Made by a program: the position numbers and the translations under genes | Origin: an uncultured Eubacteriales bacterium | GTDB taxonomy: Bacteria > Bacillota > Clostridia > Oscillospirales > Oscillospiraceae | Assembly: GCA_900319935.1 (NCBI GenBank) | Contig: ONQJ01000011.1 | Coordinates: 1-34,437 of the forward strand | Direction of reading: 5' to 3' | Length of the DNA: 34,437 nt | Notes under the pieces: generated by a model | Databases searched by the model: none | The model's input: only the letters and a program-made list of their open reading frames with translations | Told to the model about the DNA's origin: nothing | Part shown: in pieces, positions 18,504-23,655 of the stretch | Layout: each line of letters starts with the position of its first letter | Numbering within the stretch: the first letter of the stretch is position 1

Positions 18504-20240
18504 TCAGCCGATCACTCTTGTTTCGGGAAAGGCCTTGAGTTCATCAAGGCTTCTTGTCTCACGCGCCGTTTCGCTCAGCTCGCGCAGCACGGTGTTGACC
18601 GGTCTGCCCGTCAGCTCGGCGGCGCAGTCGGAGAATTTCTTCAGGATCTCCGAGCGGTTGAAACGGTTGTAGACAAATCCGCTCTCCGCCTCCAGCGTCA
18701 GCACGCCGCCTTTGAGCCTGCCTCTGAACTTGCTCCCGTCGCCGGGGTAGATGCGCATGTCGATCGGCAGGCGCGGCACGACGCGGCCGCAGAGCTCCTT
18801 CCAGAACTGCTCGCCGCCCTCGGCGGGCGCTTCGGGAGCGGGCGGCGCCGCGGGAGGCGCGCTCTTTTTCTCTTCCGGCTCCGGGCGCTTCTGCGTCAGG
18901 AAGGCGTCCTCGGGCTGCTCTTCGTGAAACTGCTCGAGGTCCGGCTCCTCTTCCTCCTCCGTCTGCCGTTCCCGGGGCGGGGCGGGCGGCTCTTCCATCT
19001 CATAAAAGCGCTCCTCCCCGCGGGGAGGCTCGTCAAAGCGCTCGTCCTCCTCCGGCTCGTCGATCGGGGCGCGCCGCGCGGGAGCGGCGGCGAATTCGCC
19101 GCGGGCCAGCTGCTCCTCGATGCGGGAGAGACGGGCGTTGAAATCGGGCATGTCGAGCTTGAGCAGGCTGCTGCACAGCGTGACCAGGCACAGCTCGGCC
19201 GAGCTGCGCGGGTTTCTCGACGCGCGCGCCGCGATCAGCGCGGACTGCAGCGTCTCCATCCCGGCGCAGAGCTCCTCGTTCGTCAGTCTCTGTCCAAAAC
19301 GGCGCAGCGCGGCAAGCTCGTGCCCGCCGGAGATCAGTTCCGCCCCGCCCTTGGGCGCCACGCGCAGCATCAGCACGTCGCGCATGAGCGTGAACAGCTC
19401 GCCGAGGATGGCGACGGGGTCCTTCCCCTCCATCCACATGGCGGAAAAGGCCTTGAGCGCGGAGGCCGTGTCATGCTCGACGATATGTCCCAGCAGCTCC
19501 TCGATCCGCCGCTTGCCGGCAAGTCCCATCGTGGCGTAGACCGCGTCTACGTCGATCTTTTCGTGCGCAGAGCACTGATCGAGCAAGCTCAGCGCGTCGC
19601 GGACGCCGCCCTCGGCCAGGCGGGCGATCAGCTCGGCCGCCTCGCGGGTAAGTTCAAAGTGTTCTTCCCCGGCGATGTGCGCGACGTAGTCGGACAGCTC
19701 CGCCGTCTCGATGCGGCGGAAGTTGTGGCGCTGGCAGCGCGAAAGGATCGTCGCAGGGACCTTCTGCAGCTCGGTCGTGGCGAGGATGAAGATCAGATGC
19801 TCCGGCGGTTCCTCGATGATCTTCAGCAGCGCGTTGAAGGCCGAGAGCGAGAGCATGTGCACCTCGTCGATGATATAGACGCGCTTCTTCACCGCCGCGG
19901 GAGAGAAGACCGCTTCCTCGCGCAGCGCGCGGACGTTGTCCACGCCGTTGTTGGAGGCGGCGTCGAGCTCGACCACGTCGAGGATCGAGCCGTCGGCGAT
20001 GCCGCGGCAGGCGGCGCACGTCCCGCAGGGATTGCCGTCCACCGGATGCTCGCAGTTGACCGCGCGGGCGAGGATGCGCGCGCAGGTCGTCTTGCCGGTG
20101 CCTCTCGTGCCGATGAACAGATACGCGTGAGAGAGCCGCCCCGTGCGGACCTGGTTTTTCAGCGTCTCGGTGATATGCTTCTGTCCGATGACGTCATCGA
20201 AGGTCTGCGGCCGCCATTTGCGGTAAAGCGCCTGATACAT
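18504..20240 (-). CDS. dnaX: DNA polymerase III subunit gamma/tau
   Basis: A 578-residue clamp-loader ATPase. AAA+ domain: Walker A GTRGTGKT (44-51), zinc-binding Cys at 63, 72, 75 and 78, Walker B with D125-E126 (VYIIDEVHML), and the SRC arginine-finger motif near 167-169. The lid and collar domains run to about 365. Then come an acidic, Pro/Glu-rich linker of about 110 residues and a C-terminal tau-like domain (from about 470). The ATG (20238-20240) follows AAAAGGAGGAG; in-frame codons upstream lie in the SRP RNA gene. There are only 30 bases between the SRP RNA 3' end and the start codon and no terminator, so dnaX may be expressed by read-through. Confidence 0.96.
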   Translation of the reverse strand: MYQALYRKWRPQTFDDVIGQKHITETLKNQVRTGRLSHAYLFIGTRGTGKTTCARILARAVNCEHPVDGNPCGTCAACRGIADGSILDVVELDAASNNGVDNVRALREEAVFSPAAVKKRVYIIDEVHMLSLSAFNALLKIIEEPPEHLIFILATTELQKVPATILSRCQRHNFRRIETAELSDYVAHIAGEEHFELTREAAELIARLAEGGVRDALSLLDQCSAHEKIDVDAVYATMGLAGKRRIEELLGHIVEHDTASALKAFSAMWMEGKDPVAILGELFTLMRDVLMLRVAPKGGAELISGGHELAALRRFGQRLTNEELCAGMETLQSALIAARASRNPRSSAELCLVTLCSSLLKLDMPDFNARLSRIEEQLARGEFAAAPARRAPIDEPEEDERFDEPPRGEERFYEMEEPPAPPRERQTEEEEEPDLEQFHEEQPEDAFLTQKRPEPEEKKSAPPAAPPAPEAPAEGGEQFWKELCGRVVPRLPIDMRIYPGDGSKFRGRLKGGVLTLEAESGFVYNRFNRSEILKKFSDCAAELTGRPVNTVLRELSETARETRSLDELKAFPETRVIG

Positions 20241-20270
20241 GCTCTCTCCTCCTTTTGAAAAATGTGACCC

Positions 20271-20555
20271 TTGACAAGACTGTACACCCGATTCCGAAAC
20301 ATTTTCTATGCCCGTTACGCCGGCAGCCGGCTCGGATCCGGCAACCCCGCGGCACACGAAAAGCACCGCTTAATGCTGCTCGGTTCCCCGCCTGACATGG
20401 TTCACGGGTTTCCGTTGCGCGAGACCGGACCGTCATCACTGCTTACCGGGGTCAGACGACACAGAAAACTTCCTCGATCGGGGATTCATCCCTGCTTTAG
20501 CGGATTGCAGGCGACAGGGCACCGCTGGCTCCCCGACTAGTACAGCCTTGTCAAA
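20271..20555 (-). ncRNA. ffs: Large (Alu-containing) signal recognition particle RNA
   Basis: On the minus strand the helix-8 core is present at 20374-20396 (GTCAGG, GGGGAACC, GAGCAGCA), followed by ATTAAGC. The Alu part lies near the 5' end around 20491-20535 (GGGGAGCCAGCGGTGCCCTG and CCTGCAATCCGCTAAAGCAGG, both typical of Firmicutes SRP RNA). The ends pair: TTGACAAGGCTGTAC at the 5' end with GTACAGTCTTGTCAA at the 3' end. A length near 285 nt suits the 6S-like Firmicutes form. The location directly before dnaX is the usual one. The ends are placed by the terminal helix and may be a few bases off. Confidence 0.93.
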
Positions 20556-20567
20556 AGTCACGCAGAT

Positions 20568-20596
20568 ATTATACCGCAGGGCGAAAAGATAATCAA
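20568..20596 (-). promoter_or_regulatory. Sigma-A promoter of the SRP RNA (and probably dnaX)
   Basis: Minus strand TTGATT (20591-20596), 17 bases, perfect TATAAT (20568-20573). The start of transcription falls near 20561, just before the first paired base of the SRP RNA. Confidence 0.85.
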
Positions 20597-20604
20597 TATT
20601 TTTC

Positions 20605-20632
20605 TTTACAAATAAAAATTCTGTGATATAAT
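20605..20632 (+). promoter_or_regulatory. Promoter reading into the tRNA locus
   Basis: TTTACA (20605-20610), 16 bases, TATAAT (20627-20632), followed by a leader hairpin GGCTCTC/GAGGGCC (20639-20657). It is divergent from the SRP RNA promoter, with only 8 bases between the two -35 boxes. Confidence 0.8.
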
Positions 20633-20671
20633 ACATAAGGCTCTCGAAAAGAGGGCCTGGAAAAAAGATAT

Positions 20672-20701
20672 GGGCTTGTAGCTCAGCTGGGAGAGCGCCT
20701 G
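20672..20701 (+). pseudogene. Truncated tRNA, 5' half only (Ala/Ile-like)
   Basis: GGGCTTG-TA-GCTC-AGCTGGGA-GAGC-G-CCTG is a normal acceptor 5' strand, complete D-arm and the start of an anticodon stem. After base 20701 the sequence no longer fits a tRNA. The acceptor strand GGGCTTG would pair with CAAGTCC, which is not here but occurs at 22541-22547 and 23644-23650, so the 3' half seems to have been displaced downstream. See the findings on the scars. Confidence 0.7.
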
Positions 20702-20809
20702 GGCCAGTTATATTGCTTGTCTCATGGGGGCATGTACCTCAGCCGCCAGCCGCGCGGTTCACATCCGTTTGTCGAAAGCATTGATAAATCAGCATTTTTA
20801 ATCGAATAT

Positions 20810-20886
20810 GGGCTCGTAGCTCAGCTGGGAGAGCGCACGGTTCGCATCCGTGAGGTTCGAGGGTTCGATCCCCTTCGAGTCCACCA
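20810..20886 (+). tRNA. tRNA-Ala(CGC)
   Basis: A complete cloverleaf with encoded CCA: acceptor GGGCTCG/CGAGTCC with the G3-U70 wobble pair that marks alanine tRNAs, D-arm GCTC/GAGC, anticodon arm CACGG/CCGTG with loop TTCGCAT (anticodon CGC), T-arm GAGGG/CCCTT with loop TTCGATC. The variable loop is six bases (AGGTTC) instead of five, giving 77 nt. It is followed at once by a terminator hairpin that starts at the final A of CCA. It is probably expressed from the promoter at 20605. Confidence 0.93.
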
Positions 20887-20919
20887 AATGAAAGCACCCC
20901 TTTTGGGGTGCTTTCATTT
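20886..20919 (+). terminator. Terminator hairpin of tRNA-Ala
   Basis: 15-bp perfect stem AAATGAAAGCACCCC/GGGGTGCTTTCATTT (20886-20900 with 20905-20919), TTTT loop. The tail after the stem is weak (no long T run). Confidence 0.8.
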
Positions 20920-20921
20920 GG

Positions 20922-21044
20922 CTTGAAGGGGATCGAATCAGAATCGTACAGCCCGGTGGGCTGTACGTTGACCAGTTCAAAAACTGGTCAACACCTTTAT
21001 TCTCTTTTTCGAAGAGAAAAGAGAATGCTGTGATCCCCTTCGAG
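20922..21044. repeat. Multi-hairpin palindromic structure closed by an inverted tRNA T-arm
   Basis: The outer arms are CTTGAAGGGGATC (20922-20934) and GATCCCCTTCGAG (21032-21044), 13 bp with one G-U. The left arm is an inverted copy of the T-arm/acceptor of the tRNA; the right arm is a direct copy. Inside are three separate perfect hairpins: CGTACAGCCC/GGGCTGTACG (20945-20967), TTGACCAGTT/AACTGGTCAA (20968-20991) and ATTCTCTTTT/AAAAGAGAAT (20999-21026). Together they would fold as a closing helix with three arms. No protein is encoded. It could be an attachment-site or palindromic insertion or a structured RNA; which one is not known. Confidence 0.6.
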
Positions 21045-21051
21045 TCCACCA
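21032..21051 (+). repeat. tRNA-Ala 3'-end copy (scar 2)
   Basis: A 20-base exact direct repeat of the last 20 bases of the intact tRNA (20867-20886), including CCA, followed 5 bases later by its own terminator. This is the size and position expected of an attachment-site core from integration into a tRNA 3' end. Confidence 0.75.
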
Positions 21052-21056
21052 TTTAT

Positions 21057-21084
21057 GGAAGTCTGGTAACAGGCTTCCTTTTTT
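21057..21084 (+). terminator. Terminator after scar 2
   Basis: Stem GGAAG-T-CTG/CAG-G-CTTCC with loop GTAA (21057-21078), then six T. A complete Rho-independent terminator although no complete tRNA precedes it. Confidence 0.85.
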
Positions 21085-21337
21085 ATGACTTCTTTAATTG
21101 ACAAACATCTTATGTTCGGCATCTTATAAGCAAAGAAGAGCAAACTGCATACGCTGTCAGCTCCTCAAGTGCAAATAGTAATATCCGTGGTTAAACCGTA
21201 AAACAACCGTCACTTGTCGGGAGTGGCGGTTGTTTTTATCTCTGTTGATGACCCGATTCGGTAATATGTCTCACCGTGAGACACGTTCATAGTTTTAAGA
21301 ACGCCGCTTTCATAACTACGAAAAGACGGCTTTGGGT
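21085..21337. other. Gene-free AT-rich stretch downstream of barstar
   Basis: No convincing coding frame on either strand. It holds one bidirectional terminator (listed separately) and a short perfect palindrome GTCTCACCGTGAGAC around 21270-21284. Base composition is AT-richer than the flanking core genome. Confidence 0.6.
21202..21237. terminator. Bidirectional terminator, probably ending the barnase-barstar unit
   Basis: Stem AACAACCGTCACT/AGTGGCGGTTGTT (21202-21214 with 21222-21234; one G-U type pair), loop TGTCGGG. It is flanked by A residues on the left and a T run on the right, so it can work on both strands; on the minus strand it lies about 100 bases after the barstar stop. Confidence 0.75.
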
Positions 21338-21658
21338 TCATTTTTTTGAAAGCACAAAATGAACCAGCGGATACTGCTCCTCCGCACGACGCATGATTTC
21401 TACCATCTTCTCCGCATAGCTGCGCAAGTCCTTTGAAAGACGATTAAGGCCATCCACATGAACGGTGGTTTCCGATGTTCTGTCTCCACAGAAATCATCA
21501 AGATAATCCCAAAAGGCACTCCAGTTTTTCCCATAATCCGCAGGGAAGCCGAAAGCATCTTTTAGAACTTCGTGGATTTCTTCTGCATATTTACAGTCGG
21601 ACAACTCGACCTGAATGTTATTTGATGCAATAAAACGCCACATGTTATTATTATTCAC
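21338..21658 (-). CDS. Barstar-family RNase inhibitor (immunity protein)
   Basis: A 106-residue barstar homologue, expected to bind and block the barnase-type RNase encoded just upstream. The barstar core is clear: EIHEVLKDAFGFPADYGKNW followed by S-A-F-W-D-Y-L-D-D-F, matching the barstar helix that plugs the active site; the Trp-Asp pair corresponds to W38-D39 of barstar. The C-terminus ends in V-H-F-V-L-S, the last strand. I place the start at a GTG (21656-21658), eight bases after GGAGG. An ATG two codons before it is too close to that site, and a GTG further up (21688) would overlap the toxin gene by 11 bases. With the chosen start the gap to the toxin stop is 19 bases, so both come from one message. 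Confidence 0.88.
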   Translation of the reverse strand: MNNNNMWRFIASNNIQVELSDCKYAEEIHEVLKDAFGFPADYGKNWSAFWDYLDDFCGDRTSETTVHVDGLNRLSKDLRSYAEKMVEIMRRAEEQYPLVHFVLSKK

Positions 21659-21677
21659 AATCATTTCCTCCCATGTT

Positions 21678-22211
21678 TTATGATTCACTTCCAGCAGAAG
21701 GCATGGAAACTATTTCTGTAAAGGTGTGATAGTGGTCCCGGGTAACGAAAATCAACCCATCATTGGAATAAAGAATGCGCTCGGTTCCTCTTCGCCCAGC
21801 GATATAGTTAATATCTGCTTCAAACCAAATCCGCCCCGACGACTCTGGTAGGTGTCCATTATCATTTCGATAAATGCTTTTCGCAATCATTTTGTTTGGT
21901 GCAACGCTTGCAAGATTTCCTTTCCAGGCTTTCCATCCAAGCGCTCTTGCCTCAGCCTTGGAAATATAGTACGGCGGAAGTTGATGATAGGTTGCGATCC
22001 ACCAATCAGCTCCGTTTTTCCCCTTGGTCGTTGCCGTTCCGGCAGTTAATGCTTCCATCCGGGCAATATAGCATCTGCATTTTTCGTGAAGTGGCGGTTC
22101 CGGAATCGGAACTTCCTCGATCTCATATATCTGCCCATGCATTTCCTCACAGCGTTTACAGCGGCGGGCATCCTCGATCGACAGCCAGTTTTTGTAATGT
22201 TGACTCAGCAT
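21678..22211 (-). CDS. Barnase-family RNase toxin with MuF-like N-terminal motif
   Basis: A 177-residue protein. Residues about 68-167 align with barnase: QLPPYYISKAEARALGW, S-G-R-I-W-F-E-A-D-I-N-Y and ERILYS, ending DHYHTF. The catalytic set is intact: E131 (barnase E73), R141 (R83), R145 (R87) and H160 (H102), so an active endoribonuclease is expected. Residues 18-47 hold C-K-R-C-E-E-M-H-G, then P-P-L-H-E-K-C-R-C, the cysteine/histidine pattern at the end of phage MuF/gp7-type minor head proteins; this suggests a cut-down MuF polymorphic toxin. There is no signal peptide. The ATG (22209-22211) follows AAGGAG by 6 bases. Barstar follows 19 bases after the stop. The ribosome site lies in a hairpin that would mask it in read-through transcripts. 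Confidence 0.88.
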   Translation of the reverse strand: MLSQHYKNWLSIEDARRCKRCEEMHGQIYEIEEVPIPEPPLHEKCRCYIARMEALTAGTATTKGKNGADWWIATYHQLPPYYISKAEARALGWKAWKGNLASVAPNKMIAKSIYRNDNGHLPESSGRIWFEADINYIAGRRGTERILYSNDGLIFVTRDHYHTFTEIVSMPSAGSES

Positions 22212-22225
22212 CTTGTTCTCCTTGT

Positions 22226-22253
22226 ATTGTATCACGCTTTTTTGATAATACAA
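22226..22253 (-). promoter_or_regulatory. Toxin promoter (extended -10) with overlapping inverted repeat
   Basis: Minus strand TGATACAAT is an extended -10 (TACAAT at 22226-22231), with a weak TTGTAT 16 bases upstream (22248-22253). A perfect 9-bp inverted repeat CCTTGTATT/AATACAAGG (22220-22228 with 22247-22255) covers the -35, the -10 edge and the AAGG of the toxin ribosome site. Confidence 0.5.
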
Positions 22254-22314
22254 GGATAGCACATAGCCCGTCCCGTTGTACGGACTGTGCGGGGCAAGAA
22301 ATCCCTTGACACCG

Positions 22315-22428
22315 CTAAGCGGACAAGAAAACTCTTTTGTCCGAGAGTGATTTGGAGTTGCTTTTCCTCAAATAAAAACGCTGCAGGTTTAATTTATCCT
22401 GCATGTTGAACAGGGGAAACAAATTCAT
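22315..22428 (-). CDS. Small ORF with phage-head LNLQRF-type N-terminus
   Basis: A 37-residue frame (ATG at 22426-22428) preceded by AAGGATAGAAGG. It contains D-K-L-N-L-Q-R-F, close to the L-N-L-Q-x-F-A start common in phage capsid, scaffold and MuF proteins. It stops about 100 bases before the toxin gene in the same direction. It may be the broken N-terminus of the phage gene whose tail is the MuF-like part of the toxin, or it may not be a gene at all. Function unknown. Confidence 0.35.
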   Translation of the reverse strand: MNLFPLFNMQDKLNLQRFYLRKSNSKSLSDKRVFLSA

Positions 22429-22490
22429 CCTTCTATCCTTTCTTTCGTTTTTATTTTTTTCTCCATTTTTCGACCGGATGCGACACGCGC

Positions 22491-22550
22491 GGGAGAGCGC
22501 ACGGTTCGCATCCGTGAGGTTCGAGGGTTCGATCCCCTTCAAGTCCACCA
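22491..22550 (+). pseudogene. tRNA-Ala(CGC) 3' copy of 60 bases (scar 3)
   Basis: Identical to bases 20827-20886 of the intact tRNA except G to A in the acceptor (CAAGTCC instead of CGAGTCC). It has the D-stem 3' half, the complete anticodon arm (TTCGCAT), T-arm, acceptor 3' strand and CCA, but no acceptor 5' strand. It is followed by its own terminator. CAAGTCC would pair with GGGCTTG of the truncated tRNA at 20672. Confidence 0.85.
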
Positions 22551-22552
22551 TT

Positions 22553-22594
22553 AAAGCACGGTAATTTTGATAGAATTGCCGTGCTTTGTTTTTT
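22553..22594 (+). terminator. Terminator after scar 3
   Basis: Stem AAAGCACGGTAATT/AATTGCCGTGCTTT (22553-22566 with 22574-22587), then GTTTTTT. Confidence 0.9.
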
Positions 22595-22730
22595 GTGCTA
22601 AAATGACAGAGTAGCCGAGGCCCCAAACCTTTCTGCTCTGCTGGATGATAATTGGAAACAAAAAGACAAATCGGTATTTGTCTATGGATCACGGTCTATT
22701 TTTCTCATTTCATAGAGGAGGTCAGTTTTC

Positions 22731-23342
22731 ATGAATCAGCTGTTGTCAAAACTCGGTGCAGCCATTGTGACGATTTCCGTATTTCTTTTCGCAGTATTCA
22801 TCATCTGTGATTTTTCCTTTGGCTCATACTTTGTATGCATGTTCCTGCCGATCGGTTATATCATGATGTCCACAGGTTTCCAGCATGAGAGCGCTGAGAG
22901 TACGAGGGTATCAGCAAACATTGGCCTGATCTTGGCAGCAGTCTATGCCGTTCTGATTCTTTTGGTGTATTATGCGCAAACGACTACAGTCCGGCTGGAA
23001 GAACTGAACGATCAAGCCGCAAGAGTTTTGAACTATCAGAATGGCGGACTACTGTTTAATTATGACCTGCTGGGCTATGGAATGATGGCGCTTTCTACCT
23101 TTTTCATCGGTCTTTCGATTCAGCCAGAGAACAATTCAGATCTGTGGTTGAAATGGCTGATGATCGTCCACGGGGTTTTCTTTCTAAGTTGCTTTATCCT
23201 GCCGATGACCGGGATGTTCACACATATGGCAGATGGCGGCAACGGGAATGGAGGGGATATAGCGTTGCTGTTTTGGTGCGTGTATTTTATCCCCGTCGGA
23301 ATACTGGCATATAAGCATTTCAGCTATGGAAAAGGAGTGTGA
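22731..23342 (+). CDS. Orphan polytopic membrane protein, function unknown
   Basis: A 203-residue protein I do not recognise. It has about six membrane segments (near 8-30, 36-50, 63-82, 117-136, 139-162 and 176-196) and a short Asn/Gly-rich loop (DGGNGNGGD) before the last one. The sequence is AT-richer than the core genes and uses A/T-ending codons freely, which suggests recent transfer. AGGAGG lies 9-10 bases before the ATG. It stands alone between scar 3 and the repeat region at 23.4 kb, and no promoter stands out. It could be cargo of a second tRNA-anchored insertion. No enzymatic motif is visible. Confidence 0.75.
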   Translation: MNQLLSKLGAAIVTISVFLFAVFIICDFSFGSYFVCMFLPIGYIMMSTGFQHESAESTRVSANIGLILAAVYAVLILLVYYAQTTTVRLEELNDQAARVLNYQNGGLLFNYDLLGYGMMALSTFFIGLSIQPENNSDLWLKWLMIVHGVFFLSCFILPMTGMFTHMADGGNGNGGDIALLFWCVYFIPVGILAYKHFSYGKGV

Positions 23343-23396
23343 TTGCACAATATGCCGGTTATTAGCCGCACAACTTCCAGTTTCTATCGTTCATTT

Positions 23397-23465
23397 TGCA
23401 CCCCCTTTGACATTTGCACCCCCCTAAAACGAAATGCACCCCCCTGAACAGGCGGTGCACCCCCC
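23397..23465. repeat. Four TGCACCCCCC tandem motifs
   Basis: TGCACCCCC(C) occurs at 23397, 23415, 23435 and 23456, that is at steps of 18, 20 and 21 bases, about two helical turns. The spacers (TTTGACATT, TAAAACGAAA, TGAACAGGCGG) differ. There is no coding frame that explains it. Confidence 0.7.
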
Positions 23466-23468
23466 TAA

Positions 23469-23539
23469 GCGTTTTTCTATCAAAACGCAGTACATTTTCC
23501 AAATAAGAGAGCCGCCCCGACGGGGTGGCTCTCTTATTT
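23469..23539. repeat. Two palindromes before scar 4
   Basis: A 7-bp hairpin GCGTTTT/AAAACGC (23469-23475 with 23482-23488), then an 18-bp near-perfect palindrome AAATAAGAGAGCCGCCCC/GGGGTGGCTCTCTTATTT (23501-23518 with 23522-23539, one G-U). The second could terminate transcripts from either side but lacks a T run. Confidence 0.7.
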
Positions 23540-23551
23540 GGTATATTTCCC

Positions 23552-23643
23552 AGGGGGATCGAACGGGAGCGGGAGTGAATGAGGCGCCGGGGGCGCCTCA
23601 GAGCCGCGACCCGGCCTGCGCCGCAGCGCAGGTCGATCCCCTT
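23552..23643. repeat. Second multi-hairpin structure closed by an inverted tRNA T-arm
   Basis: The outer arms AGGGGGATCGA (23552-23562) and TCGATCCCCTT (23633-23643) are 11 bp with one G-U; again the left arm is an inverted and the right arm a direct copy of tRNA T-arm sequence. Inside are TGAGGCGCC/GGCGCCTCA (23580-23600) and CCTGCGC/GCGCAGG (23615-23632). It has the same plan as 20922-21044 with different inner sequences. Confidence 0.55.
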
Positions 23644-23653
23644 CAAGTCCACC
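23635..23653 (+). repeat. tRNA 3'-end copy (scar 4, CAAGTCC type)
   Basis: GATCCCCTTCAAGTCCACC matches the 3' end of scar 3 but lacks the last A of CCA. A complete terminator follows 2 bases later, so this may be the original 3' end and terminator of the truncated tRNA at 20672. Confidence 0.7.
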
Positions 23654-23655
23654 GC

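Larger units (their letters stand above)
20887..22550. mobile_element. Putative tRNA-Ala-integrated element or its remnant
   Basis: The segment lies between two direct copies of the last 60 bases of tRNA-Ala(CGC): 20827-20886 (inside the intact tRNA) and 22491-22550, with one mismatch (CGAG versus CAAG). It carries a toxin/immunity pair, a phage-like small ORF and palindromes, and is AT-richer than the core. No integrase gene is inside, so it is either a non-autonomous island or a decayed prophage edge. The boundaries are inferred only from the repeats. Confidence 0.4.

Noticed and set aside
20798..21052. A minus-strand frame containing VDSKGIEPSNLTDANRAL
   Set aside because: This is the well-known false translation of the antisense strand of a tRNA and its copies, not a gene.
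22429..22692. Longer minus-strand frame with VDLKGIEPSNLTDANRAL running into the mini-ORF
   Set aside because: The upstream part is antisense tRNA-Ala sequence (scar 3); only the last 37 codons, with their own ribosome site, were kept as a candidate.
23397..23465. CRISPR array
   Set aside because: The repeat unit is only 10 bases with spacers of 8-11 bases, and there are no cas genes.
20702..23640. A group I or group II intron splitting the first tRNA
   Set aside because: The 5' half breaks before the anticodon loop, the gap holds another complete tRNA and unrelated genes, and no intron core motifs or reverse transcriptase are seen.
23362..23652. Minus-strand frame starting MDLKGIDL
   Set aside because: It is antisense to tRNA scar 4 and the hairpin region.
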